Source: Cyanoderma ruficeps (lineage: Eukaryota; Chordata; Aves; Passeriformes; Timaliidae). From it: 64,000 bases of DNA. Under the pieces are notes generated by a model, which searched no databases, was not told where the DNA came from, and saw only the letters and a list, made by a program, of their open reading frames with translations. A program made the translations under genes and the position numbers. The stretch is taken from the NCBI GenBank assembly GCA_008694505.1, contig VZDJ01000219.1, positions 6,737,089 to 6,801,088 of the forward strand, in the 5' to 3' direction. Shown one piece after another: positions 37,174 through 48,161 of this stretch; position 1 is the stretch's first letter, and every line of letters starts with the position of its first letter.

Positions 37174-39212
37174 TTCCTATTGCTACACATTGCTTCTTCA
37201 TATGAAAAGGCTGGAATTTAACCCCACAGCCTGGAGAAGACAGCCATTAATCTGCAGGCACATATAGACTTTCCTTCTTGCCTCACATTTGTTTTCCTTT
37301 GATGGTTGCTTTAGATGCATCTGTGTTTGCTTTAGGACTCAGACCAGAGCTATGTACTTCTCAGCAGACACTGGGGCTTATCCTGAGGTCTTCCATGTGT
37401 TGTTTTCATTAGAACACTGGTTGCATCCTGATTGCAGAAAAAAAAATCAGTATTGGAAATACCATTTGGCCAACAGGATCATACATTTGTATTATACAAC
37501 CCAGCAGTGGGGTTCCCTTTTTCTGGGAATTCTTTGTTCTGGAGGAGTAGTGCCAAGGCAGTGAGATTGATTTATGTCACCAATAGAAACCAAACACTCA
37601 TGGCAACATTTCCCAAACAGCAAACAGCTCCAAGGGCCCTGGTATGGAGGTGAGTAATGCTCCTGTCCCTGAGCCCCACAGCTCCCTCCCTCTGCAACCA
37701 GACACGGGGAACAAAGTCTGGACATGACCTGCATGGGGGTAGGTGCCAGCTGGGCAGCTCATCCCACCTGCAAGTCTCCCCTCTGAGTGTGCTGCTGAAT
37801 GAAATGACCCAAAATATTTTTAGGAACCAGAAAAACACGAGAGTTTAAAGGATGTAGGGATTTTAAATAAAACAGTTTTTAAAACCCCTGCCTATAACCT
37901 GGGAAAGTGAGCAGGGGCACACACTTACCTTGTTCCTGCAGTCAGGTGTGTGGTGCTCAGACGTGGTGTTGGCTGCAGGTGACCACAGGCCCCCAGGGCA
38001 GTTAAACACTCAGTGCCCCACTGTAGCCTTTCTTTCCATTTGTCTTACTGCCAGGATGAAATACATTTTCCCCATCCCGATTTTCCACCCTCAGACTGTT
38101 TTAATCCCCCTCTTAGTCCCTGTGTTCTTTATCCATATGATGGGAATCGTGCAAGGCTTTGAGTGTTCTTGCCTCCTACATCTACCCCAATCCACATTCC
38201 AGGGAGAAACCCTCTGCAGGTCCAGTGTGTGTGGACAGGCACTGCAGCAGATGGCTCTGCAGCACCAGAGAGGATCAGATCAAAGCACACACAAATCCCG
38301 GTCCAGGGCTCCCTCCCAACGTGCTGCCTGTGAATTCATGCCCCATGGACAGACACTGAGCTCTGCCTAACCCGGTCAAGATGTCGTGCCTGCATCCTGC
38401 ACCTCTGAGAACACCACATGTGTTCGTTGTATTTAACACAATCACATCTTCACTTATAATATTAGGGGTCCAAATATTTCAGGCGATCCTGGAGCAGCAG
38501 GAGGAAGCTGTTTACCCCTGGGTTTCCTTTCCCTGTGCGGAGCAGTGTCTGTTGTGTGGCCAGGTCTGACATCCGCGCTCCCCGGAGCCCCGGATCCCCA
38601 GCTGGAGGGGGCGGGCAGGGCTGCCGGATCCCGGCATCGGCCGCATCAAAGCGCATCTGCCGGGCGGGCAGCGCATCCCTCCCGCACCAGGCTGTGGGTC
38701 TGCCTGCCCCCGGCCACGAGAGGAGGCAGTCACAGCCCAGCTGCACGTCTCAGGCATCAGGGAGCTGTTCTCGGCATGGAAAACACCAGGATTTAAGTAA
38801 CAGGTGTTGGTTGCGGAAGCATTATATGAGCAAAGCCTCAGAACACAGAGAAGCACCGTTCCTCTGTTGGTACTTATCTCTGGAGATTTGAAATTCCTGA
38901 AAGGTTTTCTGCTTGAAGCACAAAAAGGTAGAAGAACAGCACCTAAACAATCATTTTGTTTGCTTTGCTTGTGCTGATGCAGGGGTCAAGGAAGTGTCAC
39001 AACGTGATCTAATTCACTGGCTGGCGTGACTTCCACAGCTATAATAAATATCATATCATGCCAGAAGTGGATGTAAGCTATTAACCACGCTGAGGTAGGA
39101 AATCCAGGGATCAGGAGTTAAGTGACTATATTAAACATTTTATTTGAGATTCAGATGTCTCATGGAAGAACACAGATCCCTGAAATGAGATCCAGACCTG
39201 CTGATGGCTTGG
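37174..39212. other. Non-coding DNA with CpG-dense patch
   Basis: No recognised gene. The main feature is the CpG-dense patch at 38535-38750. The open frames at 37930-38370 (+), 38535-38891 (+) and 38512-38856 (-) have no recognisable domain, and the last two follow from the low stop density of GC-rich DNA. Confidence 0.55.
38535..38750. promoter_or_regulatory. CpG-dense patch with GC box, possible promoter
   Basis: I count about 18 CpGs in roughly 215 bp, the densest patch in the window. It includes a perfect Sp1-type GC box (gggggcggg, 38607-38615 region), a gccgg-rich core and cgggcgggcagcgc at 38661-38674. Such islands in birds often mark promoters or first exons of coding or long non-coding transcripts. 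No gene was recognised on either side, and no TATA box is apparent. Confidence 0.35.
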
Positions 39213-39331
39213 ATGGGGCCAGGTTGGATGGAGCTCTGGGCAATCTGTTCTAGTTGGTGTCATCCCTGCCCATGGCAGGGGGTTTGATCTTTAAGGTCCC
39301 TTCCAACCCAGACTGCTCTGTGATTCTGTGA
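39213..39331 (+). mobile_element. CR1 LINE 3'-end fragment
   Basis: A sense CR1 end: ggatggggccaggttggatg, ccctgcccatggcaggggg, ttaaggtcccttccaaccc, and the tail tctgtgattctgtg. It is strongly 5'-truncated. Confidence 0.94.
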
Positions 39332-42300
39332 AGACACCAGTTTGCACATCGCTGGAATCACTTTGCTCCAACGGGGAATGTGGCACTTATAGGTGTGGTT
39401 GCAGGAAAGGAAAATAAGTGTTTCAAGAGATGCATATTCAGCATTTCTGATCAGAACACAGTGAAAACAACAGACTTCCTCTCACACACCAGCCTGAAGA
39501 GAACTAAGTGCCTTTTGCACAGTGCTCACCAAGAAGTCTGCTGGGAGAAATCTAGCTCAAGAGAAATTCCACAGAGGACAATCATGACCCAGTGTAGGCA
39601 AAAGGAAAGTTAAAGGAAGGTGTGTTTTAGCAGTGTTCACATATAATGGGACTGACAACGTTGCACACTCATGTGCCAGAGGCTTTTCTTCCCTACTGAG
39701 GCAGCAAAAGAATAGTTTTAGCATATTCTGACATTAATTGAAAATGCATTAGTGGCTGAGAGCAAACATTAGCTCTCGGTCTTGAGAAATTTCCTTTGTC
39801 ACAAGCATAATTGTAATAAAAACTGAAACACCAAAATAAATGTTAAAACATTTAAAAATCATAAAGCCTTCCCTGTTTCCACTTTTCTTCTGCAATAAAT
39901 TAAAAGCATGAGAAATTTCCCCTGCAGACACAAACATTAAGAAATCATTCGGCAAATGACTTTTTTCAAGCCTGGCATCTCTAGCCTGGGGAGAGCTTTG
40001 GAAAGGTCACAAGGATTTGTCCCATGAACGGCCTCTCTTCAAGCCTGGGGGGTAAATCTGTGGATCTGGGGCACCGTGATGTTGGTCTGGCAAGGACAAG
40101 AGGGCAGATTGTGGGAATGCTGCCTGTTCTTTGCCAAGTGAGCTGTGCCATCTCCTCACCTTATCGTGAGCATACACTCCCTTGCTCCAGGAGGCACCTG
40201 AGTGTGTGTTTAAGTTTCTTTTCAAAGGAATGTAAGTCCTTTCCTAGAGATCTTTCCTGAACAGCAGCCAGGAGAGATGACATGAGTTGTTGTGCTGCCT
40301 TGGGCAGAGACAGGAGCACCCTGTGAGTGCCAGGATGCTTGATAGTGCCAGCAAGTCTGGAGCCACAGGCTCCTGTGCCCTGAGGATGGACAGACTCTGC
40401 CCAGCAGGTCAGGAGGAGGCAGCAGGTTTCACACACTGCCTTCTCAGCAACAACAGATCGTAGCATCAGCCTTGGCACATTCCCCTTCACCCGGGAAAAA
40501 TGGGAAATGCAGGACTGACAACAACAAAGACATTCAAAGCTCACATTTGGCATGCTACCTGCAGATCATGGCTCTCATCCTCAGGGGCCTGAGTTTAAAA
40601 AACCCAGCGTCTCTGTGTGTACAGTAATTTCTTCTGACAATAAAGTCCCATCTGTTTCGGTGTGCTCTGTGTCAGAGGGACTTGTGCAGATTCTGCATCT
40701 TGGTGTCTCTAAATTTTTTCTCTCTCACAATAAACATGGGGACGTGCAGACACAGTTTTATCTTTACTTCTTATGGGTGCTAAGCTAAAGACCCAAGAGT
40801 GCTGTGTTTCATGCAAGATCAAGTGTTGCAGTGTGAGAAGCAAAATACCCAGCCCTAAGACACTGCTCATTGCACCCTGCTTGTGGCTGGCTCTGTTTTT
40901 GCTGCCAGACTTTTAAGTGCTGCTGTGTTTCTACCCTATTCAGGATTGGTGTCCCTCATGAGTCCTAAAGGCATGTGGAGTTCCCTCTGTCAAGTGAATT
41001 TTAATGGGGAAAGCATTAAGAAGAATTATTATGTGCATAGTCACCAGAAAGAATATTCTATGTCCAGAATGAAAAAGAAAGGCTGTTTCAAAGGAATAAT
41101 TACCAAACTTTGTATTGTCCATAAACCCACACATTCTCCGTGGGATGTGGATGGAACTGTAATCCCCCTCAGAGTGACAAGTGTGGCCTTTCCTTAGCCA
41201 GAAAACATGGGTCCAGGTTTCCTAAAAGTCATCTGGTTTGCCACTTATGACTCACTGTGAACTAGAAAAGCTGTGCAACAGGCTGTTTTCATCCCTGGGG
41301 ACAATGCTTTGCTCCTGCCATGTGGTTATGGAGGGTGACCCTTGTCAGGCTGGGAGCCAGGGGGGTGACATCACAGCTCCCAGAGATGGCCACCAAGCAA
41401 AGCAGCAAGGTGGAATATCTTCCCATAACCCTCAAGTTTTGGGATTCTTCCTCATTTACTGGCCAGGCAGCAGCTGTAATTTCAGCAAGTCACACTGGGG
41501 TAACACATGGAACTCTCCTCCCCAGCAGATGAGGTCCAAGGTGATTCAGTCCAGGTGTGATGTGGACTTTGATGTCTCCTGGCTTAGGAGCACATCCCTT
41601 CTTGCCTAAACAGAAGAACAAAACGAAACAAAACTAAACAAAACACCAGTCCCCACTGCAAGAAGAAGGGGAGTGTCACAGAACCATGAGACATTGCAAA
41701 AATTGGGTAAATAAATAAAAGGTCCAAAGATGCCTTTCATTTTGTGGTAGAGCAAGATAAAATCAAGTGTCTCTGCAACCAGTAAAATGACATTTGAGCA
41801 AAAGCTAGTTTTATATCCATTCCCACTAAAGAAAGGATTTAAGTTCAGCCAAGGTCTTCTTCTGTCTCTCTAACAGTGCTGACTTCCACTCAGGGAGAAC
41901 AAATACATCTCTGCTCATGTAACAATAAGAATATCTTGGTCTTTTCCTGAGTGACTTTGCTGCAAATTAGCCAGAGGGAGAGAGCTAAAGCTTGTGATAG
42001 AAATAACTCTCATCAGGAACAAGGGCTCAAGGGGCTTAGAAATGTGATTTGGTTAACTTTCTGTCAGTTTTCAGTGCAGGATAAACGTCCACTTAAGAGC
42101 ATTAGCAATGCATTCCCTCAGAAGAGACATTTGCAGGACCTTCCAAGCTGCTGGCTTTGAAAGGGTGAAAGAACAAGCAGCTGGGAGGGCTGGAAGGATG
42201 GAAGTGGAGGCAACCTGCACCAAACCTGTTCAAGGCTGCAGTTCAGCCCCTTTGGCACCAAGTCCTCAGCCACTGATGCTCAGAGCATGAAGGGGAGCAG

Positions 42301-44463
42301 CAGTCAGGGCAGGGAGGGGTTGTGAGAAGCCCCAGTGACAAACAGGTACTCACTTTGTCACTGTGCTGGGGGTTTACTGTGACACGTCTTTTGGGTTTCC
42401 TGATTTCAGGGCAAATGTGGTGCAGAAAAAGGAGTGGGTGTGATGAAGTGCCCGAAAAGTAAAACCACTTAATGAGAAATAAAATAGGGATGATGTCCAG
42501 AATCAAACACAGAACTCTCAGGACAAAAGCTGTACCCTGTATGGGGGAAAACACCAAAGGCCAGAAATGAGGGGGAGTGGCGATATATAGGCTGGGGAGT
42601 AGAGGGTTCTAGAAGCATGACCAAATATGGAACATTGACAACCAGTAGGGGAGCAGAGCTTGAGTTCATTGTCATAATAACTGCAAAGTCACCTGGGCGG
42701 AGATCTCTGTTTCACCCTACCTTAAACAATCACCTCCCAAGGCTTGAAGCCGAGACCTGGCCTGTCAGGGGTGCGGTTTGGCTGGCCGTGTGTCTTTGCT
42801 AGGCTGATGCCCACGTCGCTTGACAGTTCCAACTGTTTATTTGGGAAGGAAGCAGGAGCCTTGTTTGCACACAGATGATGGAGCATCTCACAAGCAGGAG
42901 TGCAGGCTTTGGCACAGCAAAGACAGAGGGGGCTCCCACCTGCAGGAACAACAGTCAGGTGTGATGAAAAAATGCTTTTAACAGGCTGAGCTTTACACTG
43001 CTGAGTTAGAGCATGTGTCAAAGCTCGCTGAGAGCCTCAACACTGGTGAAGAGTCTGTTCATTTATTATGCACTTAATTGATTTGTTTCCTGACTGAAGA
43101 TAGAACAAAATGGGACCTGAACCTCACTTGGTGCTTCTGGGTGCTGCGACTGACCTCAATACTCAGAACTGTCAGCTTATAAACTGTGACATCAGTCTGT
43201 AAAATTTACATTAAATTAAGCTTAACTCTCCCTGCTTTGACCAGCCAAAAAGACTGACTGATGCCCCGGGAGCAAGGGTGAAATATTTCCTTACAGCATC
43301 TTTGGAAGCAGGATCCGGAAGAAAATGTCAAAGCACCTGATGCCTCCTGTCTCACAGTCAGGAGATCTCTTGGCACTGACTCCCTCTACTCTCCATAGCA
43401 GAGGTTTTGTATTTCTAGATTCCCAGGTAGGAAATCCATCTTTGTTAAGCTTCCAGAGTATCCAGCAGACAACAAGGCATATCTCCGGCTCCTAATGCCA
43501 GAGCACAGAAATATGGGAGAGTGCCATGCCAAGCCATGGAATCTGTTAAGACCCCCCTAGAGATTTAAGTGAATGTCCATGAGCTCACTGTGATGGGAGC
43601 ACCAGGGATCTGGGGAAAGCCTAATCCATGACACAGGGATCACTGAGGATAGGGAGAGATGAAACCCCCCAAATTTCCTTCTCCCCAGTAAAGCACCCTT
43701 TTTTTGAAATACTCTTCTGACATTCAAACACCTTCATCTGTTTGTTTTTAACAGCTGGCATTTTCTGAACTTAAATGTCATCTCAGCTGTATTCCCAGAG
43801 CTTAAATCATTCTGGTCCTATAACCATTCTTTTATGCTTATAGCATATATTTCGAATTAGCTAAATTAGATTTCACTCTGTTGTCAGTGACTGTCAGTTG
43901 TGATGCTTTTGACTTTCAGTTGCAAAATGCGTGGAGGTTCAAGAGGCAGCAGAGTAAGCAGATATTCAAACCATGAATTAGACTTTTAATAGACAAAAAA
44001 GCTAGAAGATGGAACTCATAAATTACTTTAGATATGCGGCCATAATTATTACATGCATTTGATTTCTGTATACATATACAGGGATTTTTAGGAGGCTGGT
44101 TGCTATGGTAACTTCTTTACTGCATGGTCCATATGTTGCTTCTGAAATTCTTTTTCCTCAGTGGAAAATTACACTCATGGACATGGATGGCATTTGTAAA
44201 TCTCCTAAAAAAGCAGTAATTTTCCTTTTCTTCCTAAATGTCATTGACTGTGTAATGGAAGTCTTTGAAGTTCAGTTCTCCTCGTTGCCAGTTCACCAAG
44301 CAAGAGACGTGAACTGCATCCAAACCTTCCCTCTCTACCTCCAAACTTGTGCATTGCCTTGCTGGAAGACTGACTGATAGCAAATACCCTGACTTTTCAT
44401 GGGTGAGTGTGAACTCAGCCCTGTGGATGTGAAGGATTTTGGACTGGATCTCCTCTGCTCCGG
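39332..44463. other. Non-coding single-copy-looking DNA
   Basis: About 5 kb without a recognised gene or CR1. It has an A-rich simple repeat at 41616-41646. A TATA-like gatatatagg at about 42582 lies in a stretch (42350-42800) with possible LTR-like composition, but no LTR ends were established. The frame at 41238-41609 shows no domain. Confidence 0.55.
41616..41646. repeat. (AAAAC)n-like simple repeat
   Basis: Degenerate AAAAC/AAACG units: gaacaaaacgaaac and aaaactaaacaaaac. Confidence 0.8.
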
Positions 44464-44856
44464 AGACAGGCTGGGAGAGCTGGGGGTGTTCCCAGAGAAG
44501 GTTCCAGAGAGACCTGAGAGCCCCACTCAGTGCCTAAAGGGGCTCCAGAGAGCTGGAGAAGGTCTTTGGACAAGGGCCTGGAGTGAGAGGACAAGGGGGA
44601 ATGGCTTCCAAGAGACAGCAGGCAGGGTTAGATGGGATATTAGGAAGAATTTCTTCCATGTGAGAGTGGTGAGGCACTGGGATGGCGCTATCCAGAGAAG
44701 CTGTGGCTGTCCCATCCCTGCAAGTGTTCCAGGCCAGGTTGGACAGGTCTCCGAGCAGCCTGGGATAGTGGGAGGTGTCCCTGCCCATGGTGGGGAGGTT
44801 GGAACAAGATGATTTTTAAGGTGCCTTTCAACCCAAACCATTCCGTGATTCTATGC
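44464..44856 (+). mobile_element. CR1 LINE fragment, 3' end
   Basis: A sense copy of about 390 bp begins near ggctgggagagctggggg and passes through aaaggggctccagagagctg, agaggacaagggggaatgg, ggatattaggaagaatttct and gagaagctgtggctgtccc. It ends at ccgtgattctatg. It covers the ORF2 end and the 3' UTR. Stops and indels remove coding potential. Confidence 0.95.
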
Positions 44857-47800
44857 AAGGAAATCAGTATTTCTGGCTGCAGAATGAAAACTGTCTCTAA
44901 AAGTTGTTGCAGAGCAGAATTATTGTCTTCCACGTGGCTCAGGATGTCATTGTTGTAAAAAGCCAAAGAGCTGGAGATCAGAATCAGCTCAGCTCCAGGT
45001 GTGTGCACAGCTGGGAACACCAAGTGCCTTTGGAAGCTGCACTGTGCTCTCAGGGTGGACAGAGCAGCAAATTAGAGCCATCCATAGGCACACCAGCACA
45101 TTTTGGTGTGGGTTTTTTGGCTCTGAACCTTCAAACAGTTCTTCTAAGGTTGTAGCATTTCTCTTTTTATCTACTGGTGTTAGGGAAAAAAAACCCCAAA
45201 CCCAAATACCTGCCCTGTTGCAATCAATTGCATTGGCTGGTCTGTTTTTGAAGTTTAAATCAAGGGATTAGGAATCCACAATAGAAAACACCAGCACTGA
45301 GGCTGAAGGAGCAATTCTCTGAGCCAAGAGCCAGACTGGCTTGTCTGATGTGTCCACACTCAGGCTGTGCCTCAGCATTTCATTGCTGCCATCAGCCATG
45401 AACAAAAGCACATCTGTAAAATATGGATTTCAGTGAGACTGGATTAGGGGTGGATTTTACTTTGTGTATCTGAAATTTATCAAAAACCCAGAGACATTTA
45501 AATGTATTTTCAACCTTATTTTTTGCAGCAATTCTGATTAACGACTGTGGCTTGGAAGCCACCACCTTTATACACCTAAAGAGTCTGTGAATGTTGGATT
45601 TGCAGAAACATTTCTCAGTGCCTTACACAGCTGCACTTCTGTTTTGCATTGGAAAGGTTTGACACCTCAGCAGGATAAAGTTATAGGTTTTATCCCTAAA
45701 ACTTCCCAAATGCAGTTTCCATTATTAACACAATTGTGACAGCTATAGTTTGTTTATATTGCTTCACCTGGGGCACATAAAATTAAAGGACTGAAAATGC
45801 CTCCATGCAATAAAAGAATTTTATATAATTGCTACCTCTTGCTGTAAGGGACAGCTGGCCTTTGAAAGTTGGAAATTCATTTACATCATGGAAGTAAAAT
45901 GTAAGCCTGGGGTTGAAATGACTGTAATTTATGTTTGTGAAGCTCAAAACAAAAATATGGCTGTCCAAAGGGCAAATACCTTTCCAAACACACTAATACT
46001 CATAATTCATCTTGGAGAGTGTGTATGTCTACAATCTCCTTCTAGAAGGCTTTCAATGGCAGTTGCTGTTTTCTTTTGATACTTATTCTCTATTACCTCT
46101 GCTTTGCTATCCCCAATGTTAAAATGTCGCTTGACACTTTCCTAATCCAGCTGTTTTTAATGTTTTGTAATGTGCTGTGCAAGGCTGTGCCACATCGCTG
46201 GACAGTCACCAGGGACACATCCCAAAGTTGTCACGGGGGCTCTGACCAGTGCAGCCCAAGGTAGATGTGGTTGGGTCACCAAAGCCTCTTGAAAACCCTG
46301 AAAATTACTTATTTCATGTGGCTGGACAAAAACAGTGCCCTATGAGTAGAATAGTTGACCCTGCAGTTCTTGTGCTGAGTATTTTCTTGTCACTGTCTCT
46401 CAGCATGTGTCTGAACATCATTTATGTATTTTGGGTTCAGGGCTCCATTCCAAACAGCTGTTGCTTGTTTAGCTTTTCCATTTATTTTCCCCCTTGTTTT
46501 TAATTTAGAATACTGAAAATCTCTCTGGCATGGGCTGACACCAAAAATGTTTTTTCTAGTCCTTGGATGAAAGCACCCACCCATGGTCCCTGCTTTTATG
46601 ATCTACAAATTCACCAACATTTATTATGGCGTTGCAAAACAACAGCGACAATAAGAAATTCAACCACAGCTCCCTCACAGCAAATTCCAGGCCCAGAGCT
46701 CCTGTGCAATCCTGCAACCCCATCATCAACGGGGAGCCTGCATCCATTTAGATGGTTTATTTCCAAATCTCATTTGGGGTGTGATAATGCTCTGCCTTGG
46801 CTCCGTCCCACATTTGTCATTTGCTTTTAATATATGTTCAGATACACCCATGACTTAAAAATCATTCATCGCATTTTCATACTTTTAAAGAGTTTGGTTG
46901 GGCTCCCCAGTACAGTTCAGCAGAGAAGAGCAAATGGCAGATTTTGTCTGTCTTGGGTTCTATAAGTGTGAATACTGAAATTGGGTTTCTAGAGCAAGAA
47001 GACCATGACAAGTGAATCCAAATTTCATCTGAGCATTGTGTGGGTGATCTTGATTCCTTCCTTAAAAACACCTTTTTGGACAAAAGTGAGCATGACTGCA
47101 GGCAAAGTCTATCCAGTTGGAATGGGGCTGGATATTCAGGTCCTGCTCCACCTGCCCTCATCAGAGGAGGAATGTGACCACCAACCTGCTGAGAAGGAGA
47201 GGACACAGCCATGGTGTCCAGCTGTACACTGGCTCATTTACACCTCCTGTGGGCTGCAGCCATGGCCAGGCTGCACCTGGGAGCATCCTCCTTGCACGTC
47301 CCTGGAGCTTTGTTTAATGTGCTAGCCTGGTGTTTGGGAATGCTGTGGCTCACTGTTAGCTGCTGTGGGACAGAATTCCCCTTTTCCACAGAGGTTTTCC
47401 CCTGGCAGGGAGGGCTGTGGGTGCACACACACAGGTGAGGCGGGTGGGATCCTGGCCATGACACGGGTGCTCAGCAGTTTGCTGACCCTTGATGATGGAT
47501 TATTTTCCCTTCAGAATCACAGTAGAATTATTGAGGCAGGAGTTTGGGAAAAACACAGAAGTAGCTTTGGAAAATGTGCTCAAACCCTGCTCCCAAGTGA
47601 GAAGGGGAGCCTGAATGCAAGCCCAGTCCTTCCCCCCAGCACAAGAGCAGCCCCTGGGACGTGCTGTCATGTCCCGGGAATGTGTTTTCTGGACGGGCTG
47701 CATGGATCTCCCTCAGTTCGCCGTCCTGGCTCTGCCGGGACCACCCTCCCTCACTGCTGGCTCCGCCTGCTCGGAAGGGACACCTCGTGCTGGGGATGGG

Positions 47801-48063
47801 GGAATTGCAGAAGGAGCAGGACCCGTTTTTTGGAGGAGCACAGCTGCCTGCAGCTGCTGCTGTGGTAAATATTGGATATGGAAGGGCCAGCCGAGTCAAA
47901 CCCCCAGCCTGACTGGTCTGGGACTGCCCCAAGGGCAGGAGTGACCCAGTTCCCAGCTGCACCATCCAGACTTTGCTAGAGGCAAAGGAGTGAAGCTTGA
48001 GTAAAACTGGATTGCTGCTGCCCCCATGGATTGCTGCCTGGGGGGAAACAGTCCCACATGCCA
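44857..48063. other. Non-coding single-copy-looking DNA
   Basis: No gene recognised. AT-rich DNA spans 45400-46080. A GC-richer stretch at 47365-48064 has long open frames on both strands (167 and 178 codons) that overlap one another and show no domain. I read them as compositional. Confidence 0.55.
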
Positions 48064-48161
48064 AATCACAGAGTCCCAGAAGGGTTTGGGCTGGAAGGAA
48101 GTTTAAGGCTCACCTTAAACTTCCATGGGCATGGACACCTTCCACTGGGAGAGCTTGCTCA
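48064..48161 (-). mobile_element. CR1 3'-end fragment containing a perfect hairpin
   Basis: Antisense CR1 end: atcacagagtcccagaaggg, tttgggctggaagg, then ccatgggcatggacacctt and ccactgggagag. Within it, 48097-48124 forms a perfect 12-bp stem with a 4-nt loop, not present in the other copies. Confidence 0.92.
48097..48124. repeat. Perfect 12-bp stem, 4-nt loop
   Basis: Arm ggaagtttaagg (48097-48108), loop ctca, arm ccttaaacttcc (48113-48124). All twelve pairs are Watson-Crick. Confidence 0.9.

Noticed and set aside
47365..48064. Overlapping 167-codon (+) and 178-codon (-) frames
   Set aside because: Mutual overlap on opposite strands in GC-richer DNA, with no domain. Composition explains the lack of stops.
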